Source: TC-15 sp034437275
GTDB lineage: Bacteria; Chloroflexota; Anaerolineae; Aggregatilineales; Aggregatilineaceae
Reading direction: 5' to 3'
Assembly: GCA_034437275.1 (NCBI GenBank)
Contig: DAOTUD010000018.1
Location: forward strand, 1 to 13,514
DNA: 13,514 bases
A model generated the notes under the pieces. It searched no databases. It was not told the origin of the DNA and saw only the letters and a program-made list of their open reading frames with translations. Below, one piece after another: positions 7,538 to 13,514 of this stretch (positions within the stretch are counted from its first letter, which is position 1; every line of letters begins with the position of its first letter). The translations under genes were made by a program, and so were the position numbers.

Positions 7538-8449
7538 GTGGAACAACACTACCGGTCCGAGGCCCTCAAAGAGTGGGATCAGGCACGGCGCAAAGCCTTC
7601 TGGAGCCAGATGTTGGCCGGGCTGCAGCGCAAAAATATCGGCCTGCTTGATTTTCACGATCTCTCGCGGCGGCTGCACCTGGAGAATACGGTCTACAAAG
7701 GGGTGCAGACCATCCCTGTCGACCAGATCGCCGGGAGTGAGGACCGCTACGAGGATTTCACACGCGCATTTTTGCCCCTCAACGAGGACCTGCGCGCACG
7801 CTGGTCGAATGTCGCCACGGCCTATCTTGACCCCACCAGCAGCGGCGTCCCCCCGATCGAAGTGTACAAGGTCGGCCAGGTCTATTTCGTCAAGGACGGC
7901 AACCACCGCGTGTCGGTCGCGCACCAGCTCGGCATCGAACAGATCGAGGCCTACGTATGGGAATTCAATATGCCCGGCGGCTTGAGCACCGACACCAACT
8001 ACCACACGCTGCTGCTGGAGGCCGAACGCCAGGACTTCCTGACCCAGACCCGCCTGGACGACCTGCGCCCGGATCATGGCATCCGGCTGACCAAACCCGG
8101 CGGTTACATCGACATGCTGCGCCAGATCAGCCATTATCAGGATGTGCTGCACGAGATCGACCAGGCACCGATCAGCTATGAAGAAGCGGTAACGGCCTGG
8201 TACGACATGCTCTACGAGACAACGGTCCAGATCATCACCGAATCCGGCATCCTCGAACAATTCCCGGATCGCACCGCCGCTGATCTGTTTGTGTGGATCA
8301 CACGCCGCCGGCACGCGCTGCAAAAACGCTATGGCCATCTCGTCAAAATCAAAGACACCGTCCAGCAAGTCAGCAAGCAAGCCCGTTATCCCTGGCCGGT
8401 GCGGGCCGGGCGTACTCTCTGGCGCTGGCTGCGCGCCCACCTATCCTGA
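7538..8449 (+). CDS. ParB/sulfiredoxin-like 'DGNHR' domain protein
   Basis: A protein of 303 residues. The recognisable part is about 59-142: IPVDQIAGSEDRYEDFTRAFLPL, then IEVYKVGQVYFVKDGNHRVSVAHQLGIEQIEAYV. The motif DGNHRVSVA (120-128) after a Val-rich strand matches the ParB N-terminal/Srx fold, in which the equivalent D-G-x-H-R loop binds nucleotide (CTP in ParB, ATP in sulfiredoxin and SbnI-type kinases). There is no ParB HTH region, and the C-terminal half is helical with a basic end (ITRRRHALQKRYGH...), so it is not a chromosome-partition ParB. A nucleotide-binding regulator or small kinase is possible. The start is GTG, with no good Shine-Dalgarno, five bases after the upstream stop, so translation is probably coupled. 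The ATG at 7525 is in another frame. Existence and motif are confident; function is not. Confidence 0.82.
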   Translation: MEQHYRSEALKEWDQARRKAFWSQMLAGLQRKNIGLLDFHDLSRRLHLENTVYKGVQTIPVDQIAGSEDRYEDFTRAFLPLNEDLRARWSNVATAYLDPTSSGVPPIEVYKVGQVYFVKDGNHRVSVAHQLGIEQIEAYVWEFNMPGGLSTDTNYHTLLLEAERQDFLTQTRLDDLRPDHGIRLTKPGGYIDMLRQISHYQDVLHEIDQAPISYEEAVTAWYDMLYETTVQIITESGILEQFPDRTAADLFVWITRRRHALQKRYGHLVKIKDTVQQVSKQARYPWPVRAGRTLWRWLRAHLS

Positions 8450-8459
8450 ATCCCGTTCA

Positions 8460-8488
8460 TTGACAAAAATAATTCTATGCCGTATAGT
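8460..8488 (+). promoter_or_regulatory. Near-consensus sigma-70 promoter of the MarR/ABC exporter operon
   Basis: TTGACA (8460-8465) is a perfect -35 hexamer. After exactly 17 bases comes TATAGT (8483-8488), five of six matches to the -10 consensus. Transcription would begin near 8494-8496, giving a leader of about 26 bases before the MarR ATG at 8521. This is the strongest promoter in the window. Confidence 0.82.
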
Positions 8489-8500
8489 TCGGCGCAGAAT
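8472..8500. promoter_or_regulatory. Candidate MarR operator, interrupted palindrome centred on the -10 box
   Basis: ATTCT (8472-8476) pairs with AGAAT (8496-8500), and GCCG (8479-8482) with CGGC (8490-8493). Both pairs share one centre, base 8486, inside the -10 hexamer. All nine positions in the two blocks match. MarR dimers commonly bind such palindromes over their own promoter and block RNA polymerase. This fits autoregulation of the operon; binding is inferred. Confidence 0.55.
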
Positions 8501-8520
8501 AAACAATTCAAGATACGGAC

Positions 8521-9081
8521 ATGACAGAACCCTACCCCCATTCCCAGGAAATCACAGAGATCCTCGCGGCGCTGTTTGTCGTCGATGATATGACGGAGCT
8601 TGCCCTGTTCCACAAGCTGAAATGGGTCGCCAACCTGATGGGACACCTCGCCAGCGAGCGTCACCAGGACAGCACCCTCTCACCGGCCCGCCTGCGTCTA
8701 CTGATGCATCTGAAAGTCGACCGCGAACTGGGCCGCCAGGAAGGGCTGGCCCCCAGCGAGCTAAGCGATGTTCTGGGCGTCAGCCGCAACACAGTAAGCG
8801 CCCTGCTCAACGGGTTGGAAGCGCAGGAGTTGATCGAACGCCATCTACACCCCACCGACCGCCGCCAGTTCCGCATCCGCATCACACAAGCGGGTGAGGC
8901 CAAAATCGAGGAACATGCGCCCCAATTTGCCATCTTCGTCCGGCGCTTATTTGCGCCGCTGTCCCCTGCCGAACGCGAGACACTGCTGGCCCTGTTGAAC
9001 AAACTGCTTGAGAGCCTGGTCGATACCGCCGCGACAATGGGACTGCATACGCCACAAACTGCCGTCAATGAGGAAGCATAG
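8521..9081 (+). CDS. MarR-family transcriptional regulator
   Basis: A protein of 186 residues. The winged helix-turn-helix lies at about 75-125: LAPSELSDVLGVSRNTVSALLNGLEAQELIERHLHPTDRRQFRIRITQAG. VSRNTVSALLNGLE is the recognition helix, and DRRQFRIRIT is the beta wing with the conserved Asp-Arg-Arg. Helices on both sides (24-45 and 130-172) form the dimer region. MarR proteins repress efflux or detoxification genes and let go when they bind a small hydrophobic ligand or are oxidised. No Cys is present, so oxidation sensing is unlikely here. The two exporter genes start three bases after its stop, and a palindrome covers its promoter, so it very probably represses the whole operon, itself included. 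The N-terminus is about 20 residues longer than in short family members. No strong Shine-Dalgarno is seen at the ATG. Confidence 0.92.
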   Translation: MTEPYPHSQEITEILAALFVVDDMTELALFHKLKWVANLMGHLASERHQDSTLSPARLRLLMHLKVDRELGRQEGLAPSELSDVLGVSRNTVSALLNGLEAQELIERHLHPTDRRQFRIRITQAGEAKIEEHAPQFAIFVRRLFAPLSPAERETLLALLNKLLESLVDTAATMGLHTPQTAVNEEA

Positions 9082-9084
9082 CCT

Positions 9085-10998
9085 ATGAGAAGCAATCGTG
9101 AACAGCGTTTTAACCGCCAGGGACTCAAGAACCTCGGACGCGCGCTAAAATTCCTGGGCCATTATCGCTGGGTCACCGTCACCGCCTACGTCGCGCTGTT
9201 TATTTCGACCAGCGCGCAGCTCATGGTGCCCCGGTTGGTACGCAACATCATTGACAACATCACCGAAGGCGTGACCGCCCAGGCCATCCTGGATATGGAA
9301 GAATCGCGGCAAAGCGCCCTGCTAGAAACGCGCGGCACCACACTCGAGCAGATCAGCCAGGACGCCAGCGGGGCCGAAGACGCGATCATCGCGGTCAGCA
9401 TTGCGATCATCGGCTTTGCGCTGGCGCGGGGCATTTTTGCGTTCATCCAGGGCTACATGGCCGAGCGCCTCTCCCAAAGCGTGGCGTTCGATTTCCGCAA
9501 CGAACTGTTTGCCAAAATCCAGCGCCTGTCCTTCAGCTACCACGACCAAAACCAGACCGGGCAGTTGATGATCCGGGCCACCGACGATGTCGAAAAGGTG
9601 CGTCTGTTCGTTGGACAGGGGCTGCTGCTGTCATTACAGGCCATCGTCCTGCTGACCGGCACACTGATCATTTTGCTGGCGACTAACTGGCGGCTCACAC
9701 TGGTGGCGCTGCCGGTGCTGCCGCTGGCCATGTTGATGTTCCTGGGCTTTGGGATGATCGCCCAGCCGCTGTTCGGCAAGCTGCAGGTACGGCTCTCCCG
9801 GCTCAATACGATCTTGCAGGAAAATCTAGCCGGCATCCGGGTGGTCAAAGCCTTCGTACAGGAACCACAGGAACAATCCCGTTTTGACGAAGCCGCCGAC
9901 AGCTACCTGGAACAACGCCTGAAAATCAGCCGCGCGTTTTCGTTCATCTTCCCGACCGTGTTCTTGATCGCGTCGCTGGGACAGGCCGCAGTGCTGTATG
10001 CAGGCGGGTTCCAGATCATCGACGGCGACCTGACGCTGGGCGAATGGCAGCAGTTCAGCCTGTACCTGGTTTATGTGTTCCTGCCGCTGGGCCAGTTGGG
10101 CTTTATCATCTCGCTCATGTCGCAGGCGGCAGCGTCCTCAACGCGCATCTTCGAAATCCTGGACGCGGCCAACGAGGTCGAGGACAAACCCGACGCCATC
10201 GTGCTCGAGGACGTGCAGGGCCGGGTGGTCTTTGAGAACGTCTCGTTCCGCTACTTCTCCAGCGGCGAGTACGTCCTGCAAGACGTCTCGCTCGAAGCCG
10301 CGCCCGGCCAGACCGTCGCCCTGCTGGGCGCAACCGGCAGCGGCAAAACGACGATCATCAACCTGCTGCCGCGTTTCTACGACGCCAGCGAAGGCCGGGT
10401 GTTGATCGATGATCACGCTGTGCGCGATGTCACGCTCAACAGCCTGCGCTCGCATATCGGGATCGTGCTGCAAGAAACAACTCTGTTCAGCGGCACCATC
10501 CGCGATAACATCGCGTTTGGGCGGCCCGAAGCCAGCATGGACGAGGTGAGCGCCGCTGCCCAGGCTGCCGCCGCGCACGACTTTATCATGTCCTTCCCTG
10601 ACGGGTACGACACCCCGGTCGGCGAACGGGGGACCACGCTCAGCGGGGGGCAAAAACAGCGGGTCGCCATCGCCCGCGCATTACTGCTCAACCCGCAAAT
10701 TCTGATCCTGGACGACTCGACCAGCAGCGTCGACGTCGCCACCGAATACCAAATCCAGCAAGCCCTCGATAAACTGATGGAGGGCCGCACCAGCTTTGTG
10801 ATCGCCCAGCGCATCAGCACGGTGCTCAACGCCGATCAAATCCTGGTGCTGGACAAAGGCCAGATCGCGGCGCGTGGCACGCACGAAGAATTGATGGAGA
10901 TCAGCCCGATTTACGTCGATATCTATAATTCTCAGCTAGTGGAAGACGCCAAGCTAGCCACAGAAGAAGCTGCCGCCGGCGAGGAGGTGCCCTCATGA
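9085..10998 (+). CDS. ABC exporter half-transporter, degenerate-site subunit (TM287-like)
   Basis: A protein of 637 residues with an N-terminal six-helix membrane domain (about 28-350) and a C-terminal ATPase domain (about 378-615). Walker A is GATGSGKT (415-422), the Q loop is at VLQE, the signature is a canonical LSGGQ (519-523), and Walker B is ILILDDS. Two catalytic positions are altered: Asp544 replaces the usual Glu after Walker B, and Gln575 replaces the switch His (IAQRIST instead of IAHRLST). These are the marks of the non-catalytic site in heterodimeric exporters such as Thermotoga TM287/288. The first outer loop is long (about 58-98, acidic). It overlaps the partner gene by four bases (ATGA). 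Together they form one exporter, probably for drugs or lipids; substrate cannot be read from sequence. Confidence 0.94.
   Translation: MRSNREQRFNRQGLKNLGRALKFLGHYRWVTVTAYVALFISTSAQLMVPRLVRNIIDNITEGVTAQAILDMEESRQSALLETRGTTLEQISQDASGAEDAIIAVSIAIIGFALARGIFAFIQGYMAERLSQSVAFDFRNELFAKIQRLSFSYHDQNQTGQLMIRATDDVEKVRLFVGQGLLLSLQAIVLLTGTLIILLATNWRLTLVALPVLPLAMLMFLGFGMIAQPLFGKLQVRLSRLNTILQENLAGIRVVKAFVQEPQEQSRFDEAADSYLEQRLKISRAFSFIFPTVFLIASLGQAAVLYAGGFQIIDGDLTLGEWQQFSLYLVYVFLPLGQLGFIISLMSQAAASSTRIFEILDAANEVEDKPDAIVLEDVQGRVVFENVSFRYFSSGEYVLQDVSLEAAPGQTVALLGATGSGKTTIINLLPRFYDASEGRVLIDDHAVRDVTLNSLRSHIGIVLQETTLFSGTIRDNIAFGRPEASMDEVSAAAQAAAAHDFIMSFPDGYDTPVGERGTTLSGGQKQRVAIARALLLNPQILILDDSTSSVDVATEYQIQQALDKLMEGRTSFVIAQRISTVLNADQILVLDKGQIAARGTHEELMEISPIYVDIYNSQLVEDAKLATEEAAAGEEVPS
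10981..10987 (+). promoter_or_regulatory. Ribosome binding site for the second exporter subunit
   Basis: GAGGAGG lies inside the end of the first exporter gene, seven bases before the ATG at 10995. A second ATG follows at once at 10998, so the start may be either; the difference is one residue. Confidence 0.75.
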
Positions 10999-12965
10999 TG
11001 AACCACCGCCACATCTTCGAGGTCGAAGCCCGCAAACCAAAAAGCGTCCGGGCGACGTTAAGGCGTTTCTGGCACTATTTTGGCGGGCGGCGGATCTTCT
11101 TGCTGCTCGTGCTGGTGATGGCGGCCTTCAATGCGTGGACGCGCGTCGTCACCCCGGACCTGATCGGGCAAACGGTCGACTGCTACCTGACACCCTATAC
11201 CCAGCAAGAACTTGGTGGATCGGAGAGCAGCCGGCAGGCCGCAGAAAACAACTGCTGGTTCGACGAACCAGAGAACATGCCCGACGAGTCGGGCATGATC
11301 AGCCGCGACAGTGTGACCGATGGCGTGCGCCTGATCGTCTTACTGCTAGTGGCATTGGCCTTTGGCAGCGCCCTGGCCTCCGGGTTGCAATTCTACACGA
11401 TGCGTTGGGCCGGGGCCTATGCTCTGCGCGACCTGCGGGTGGACATTTTCAAACACATCCATCGCCTGTCGTTGAGCTACTACACCAAAAACGAAGCCGG
11501 CGACATCATGAGCCGCCTGACCAACGATATCGACACCCTTCAACAGGCGATCTCGTTCGCACTGGTGCAGGTGATCCGGGGTGTGCTGCTCCTGTTGTGG
11601 CTGACGTATGCCATGTTCAACAAGAGCGTCTCCTTTGCGCTGGTCAGTATGGCGATGGTGCCGCTGATGCTGATCGCGACAGTGTGGCTCTCGGAGCAGG
11701 CGCGCAAAGCCTTTCGCCAGGCCCGGCGCGAGATCGGCGAAGTCAACGCCGACCTGCAAGAGAATATCGCGGGAGTCCGCGAGGCGCAGGCCTTCACGCG
11801 CGAGGACGAAAATATCGCGCGCTTCCGCGAGGCCAACGCCGCCAACCGTGACGCCAACATCAAGGCCGTGGCCTACACCAGCGCCCTGGCCCCTACCCTC
11901 CAGGCGCTCGGGTTCGTCTCGATCGTGATCGTCGGCGGGGTCGGCGGCATCTTGATGCTGCGCGAGCAGGATATCGGCGGCACGATCATTTCGCTGGGGC
12001 TGATCATCACCTTCATCTCGTATACGCAGCAGTTCAACCAGCCGATCCAGTTGATCGCCACGCTGTGGACAAACGTGCAAAGCGCGGTCGCCGGGGCGGA
12101 ACGCATCTTCGAATTCCTGGACACCGAACCCCATGTGCAAGACAAACCGGACGCCAGCGCCATGCCGCCCATCGACGGGCATGTCGAATTGCGCGACGTG
12201 TGGATGAGCTACAACGAAGATGAGCCGGTGCTGAAAGGTGTCAACCTGCAAGCCGAACCCGGCCAGACCATCGCGCTGGTAGGGCCGACCGGCGCGGGCA
12301 AAACGTCGATCATCAACCTGCTGCCGCGCTTCTACGATGTCGACTCCGGCGCGGTCGTGATCGACGGGCACGACGTGCGCGAGGTCACGCGCGAAAGTCT
12401 GCGCCGCCAGATCGGGATCGTGCTGCAAGATACGTTCCTGTTCAGCGATACCGTGATGAACAACATTCGCTACGGACGGCCAGACGCCACCGACGAGGAG
12501 GTGATCGCGGCGGCAGAGTTGGCACACGCCGATACGTTCATCAAAAAGCTGCCCGAAGGCTACGACACGCTGCTCGGCGAACGCGGCAGCGGCCTCAGCC
12601 AGGGCCAACGTCAGCTCCTTGCCATCGCCCGCGCCGCGCTGGCCGACCCGCGCCTGTTGATCCTGGACGAAGCGACCAGCAGCGTCGACACGCGGACCGA
12701 ACGGCTGATCCAGCAAGCCCTGGAAAAGCTGCTCGAAGGCCGCACCAGCTTCGTGATCGCGCACCGGCTGAGCACCATTCGCAACGCCGACCAACTGTAC
12801 GTGATCCACGAGGGCGAATTTGTCGAGCAGGGCACGCACACCGAACTGCTGGAGGCCGAAGGCTTTTACCACGACCTGTACATGAGCCAGTTCCGCCGCG
12901 ATGTGCCGGAACCAGCATCGTCGAATGGCAAGGGGACGCGCGAAACGCTCCCGGCGCAGTCGTGA
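10995..12965 (+). CDS. ABC exporter half-transporter, catalytic-site subunit (TM288-like)
   Basis: A protein of 656 residues with a six-helix membrane domain (about 32-360) and an ATPase domain (about 396-632). Walker A is GPTGAGKT (430-437), the Q loop Gln is 478, Walker B is LLILDEA with the catalytic Glu559, and the switch His is 590 (IAHRLST). All catalytic residues are normal, but the signature is LSQGQ (534-538) rather than LSGGQ. In a heterodimer that altered signature faces the degenerate site of the first subunit, while this subunit's intact Walker motifs face the partner's normal LSGGQ. The two genes are thus matched. An unusual feature is a long outer loop between helices 1 and 2 (about 62-110), polar and acidic, with Cys63 and Cys87 that could form a disulfide. 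It ends the MarR operon; a hairpin with a T run follows. Confidence 0.94.
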   Translation: MMNHRHIFEVEARKPKSVRATLRRFWHYFGGRRIFLLLVLVMAAFNAWTRVVTPDLIGQTVDCYLTPYTQQELGGSESSRQAAENNCWFDEPENMPDESGMISRDSVTDGVRLIVLLLVALAFGSALASGLQFYTMRWAGAYALRDLRVDIFKHIHRLSLSYYTKNEAGDIMSRLTNDIDTLQQAISFALVQVIRGVLLLLWLTYAMFNKSVSFALVSMAMVPLMLIATVWLSEQARKAFRQARREIGEVNADLQENIAGVREAQAFTREDENIARFREANAANRDANIKAVAYTSALAPTLQALGFVSIVIVGGVGGILMLREQDIGGTIISLGLIITFISYTQQFNQPIQLIATLWTNVQSAVAGAERIFEFLDTEPHVQDKPDASAMPPIDGHVELRDVWMSYNEDEPVLKGVNLQAEPGQTIALVGPTGAGKTSIINLLPRFYDVDSGAVVIDGHDVREVTRESLRRQIGIVLQDTFLFSDTVMNNIRYGRPDATDEEVIAAAELAHADTFIKKLPEGYDTLLGERGSGLSQGQRQLLAIARAALADPRLLILDEATSSVDTRTERLIQQALEKLLEGRTSFVIAHRLSTIRNADQLYVIHEGEFVEQGTHTELLEAEGFYHDLYMSQFRRDVPEPASSNGKGTRETLPAQS

Positions 12966-12990
12966 TATAGGGCTGTGATGTGGTACTATC

Positions 12991-13029
12991 TCAGGGGCGT
13001 CATATACTGGCGCTCCTGAACGATTTTTT
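12991..13029 (+). terminator. Rho-independent-type terminator after the exporter operon
   Basis: TCAGGGGCG (12991-12999) pairs with CGCTCCTGA (13011-13019) over nine positions, one of them a G-U pair, around an 11-base loop. Six T (13024-13029) follow after four bases. It lies 25 bases past the exporter stop. The slightly distant T run leaves some doubt, and since the next gene starts at 13050 the same hairpin could also act in the leader of that gene. Confidence 0.6.
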
Positions 13030-13049
13030 ACCAATGTGTGGAGGCGTAC

Positions 13050-13391
13050 ATGCTTAAGAAGATTTCGCTCATCCTGGTCGCGGTGCTGATCGCGGGCGCG
13101 CTGGTCCCGGCATCCTACGCCCAGGACGGGGATGATTACACTTATACCGTCGTCGGCGGGGAAGACGTCGCACAGACCTACCCTGACCAGGGCGTCGCTG
13201 GCATCCAGTTTACGGACCTGACCTATCGCTCGCTGTATCCCAGCGGCATGGAGTTCAAAGCCACCATCACGCCGCCGGAGGGGATGGAAATCAGCCGGGT
13301 GACGTTGTTCTACACCTTCCCGACCGGTAAAGCGGGGCGGGTACGGGCCGAACCCGGCAACCAGCCGAACGAATGGATCGCCATTCTGTGA
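13050..13391 (+). CDS. Secreted protein, 3' end probably removed by an insertion sequence
   Basis: An open frame of 113 residues. It has a clear signal peptide: MLKK, a hydrophobic core (ISLILVAVLIAGALV) and a cleavage site after ASYA (residue 24). The mature part, QDGDDYTYTVVGGEDVAQTY..., contains strands such as GMEFKATITPPEGMEISRVTLFYTFPTG, which look like an immunoglobulin-like or beta-sandwich domain that has not been completed. It ends PNEWIAIL exactly where repeats typical of a transposon end begin, and the stop codon TGA is probably supplied by that element. The gene is therefore most likely a 5' remnant of a longer surface-protein gene. GGAGG (13040-13044) lies five bases before the chosen ATG; an in-frame GTG at 13038 is less likely. 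Function is unknown. Confidence 0.72.
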   Translation: MLKKISLILVAVLIAGALVPASYAQDGDDYTYTVVGGEDVAQTYPDQGVAGIQFTDLTYRSLYPSGMEFKATITPPEGMEISRVTLFYTFPTGKAGRVRAEPGNQPNEWIAIL

Positions 13392-13393
13392 AT

Positions 13394-13440
13394 TCCAGCG
13401 TAACTTGAGAATCGGACAAGAGTCCAGCGTAACTTGAGAA
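13394..13440 (+). repeat. Two exact 18-base direct repeats (transposase-binding type)
   Basis: TCCAGCGTAACTTGAGAA occurs at 13394-13411 and again at 13423-13440, with 29 bases from start to start. A third, altered copy, TCCAGCGAAGTTG, lies at 13445-13457. Regular repeats at an element end commonly bind transposase. Confidence 0.85.
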
Positions 13441-13455
13441 AAATTCCAGCGAAGT

Positions 13456-13497
13456 TGTGGTGAGAAGACACACACTTAAAGATATCTCCTCACCACA
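13456..13497. repeat. 13-base inverted repeat inside the putative insertion sequence
   Basis: TGTGGTGAGAAGA (13456-13468) and TCTCCTCACCACA (13485-13497) are complementary at 12 of 13 positions, around a 16-base AT-rich loop. No T run follows. It may be a hairpin that limits read-through from outside into the transposase genes, or a protein site. Confidence 0.65.
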
Positions 13498-13514
13498 GAA
13501 TGCTTGACAAAACC

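Larger units (their letters stand above)
13387..13514 (+). mobile_element. Left end of an insertion sequence, IS21-like (partial)
   Basis: The sequence changes character here, with AT-richer, repeat-built DNA that contains no long frame. It opens TGTGAATTCCAGCG and carries two exact 18-base direct repeats and a third degenerate copy, then a 13-base inverted repeat and a perfect TTGACA (13504-13509), which could be the -35 of a promoter reading inward. Multiple short repeats at the ends and a TGT start are features of IS21-family elements. The transposase genes lie beyond the window, so the family is inferred. The exact left boundary is uncertain by a few bases. Confidence 0.55.

Noticed and set aside
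8480..8518. CCGTAT and ATACGG inverted repeat across the MarR leader
   Set aside because: It is six bases with a 27-base gap and no extension; the palindrome centred at 8486 accounts for the symmetry of this region better.
11346..13475. Very long open frame on the minus strand across the second exporter gene and the insertion sequence end
   Set aside because: Its translation is His-, Asp- and Arg-rich with no domain, it lies opposite a confirmed ABC gene, and it crosses a terminator and an element boundary.

Overview
The window is a GC-rich bacterial chromosome segment with tightly packed genes, short intergenic gaps and mostly ATG starts behind clear Shine-Dalgarno sequences. No gene settles the taxonomy. 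The mix of a MoxR/CoxE-type pair, a lipoprotein built from repeats, a ParB-like 'DGNHR' protein and a TM287/288-like exporter reminds me most of Chloroflexota (Anaerolineae-type). That is an impression from family knowledge, not something the sequence proves.

Layout, left to right. The 3' end of a sensor histidine kinase (+) runs convergently into a minus-strand pair: a MoxR-type AAA+ ATPase followed by a CoxE-like von Willebrand A protein, overlapping by 20 bases. Divergent from the pair is a plus-strand unit of a lipoprotein with two copies of a Cys-containing domain and a very small LuxR-type DNA-binding protein. A type II NADH dehydrogenase follows, preceded by a perfect 8+8 dyad that looks like an operator. 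Convergent with it is a minus-strand pair: a left-handed beta-helix sugar N-acetyltransferase and a beta-phosphoglucomutase. Next come two plus-strand genes separated by five bases: an unrecognised protein with an acidic tail, and a protein with a ParB/sulfiredoxin-like 'DGNHR' motif.

The right third is a coherent efflux operon: a near-consensus sigma-70 promoter, a MarR regulator, and two ABC exporter half-transporters. The two halves carry complementary signatures of a heterodimer with one degenerate ATPase site. A 29-base interrupted palindrome centred on the -10 box is a likely MarR operator. A terminator-like hairpin with a T run ends the operon.

At the right edge a secreted-protein gene stops abruptly where a repeat-rich sequence begins. 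That sequence holds two identical 18-base direct repeats, a third degenerate copy, a 13-base inverted repeat and a consensus -35 box. I read it as the left end of an insertion sequence, most like the IS21 family, that has cut the gene. The most novel material is the unrecognised two-gene unit at 6642-8449, the lipoprotein/LuxR unit, and the operator centred on the -10 box. I see no convincing defence island, CRISPR array or other wholly new multi-gene system.
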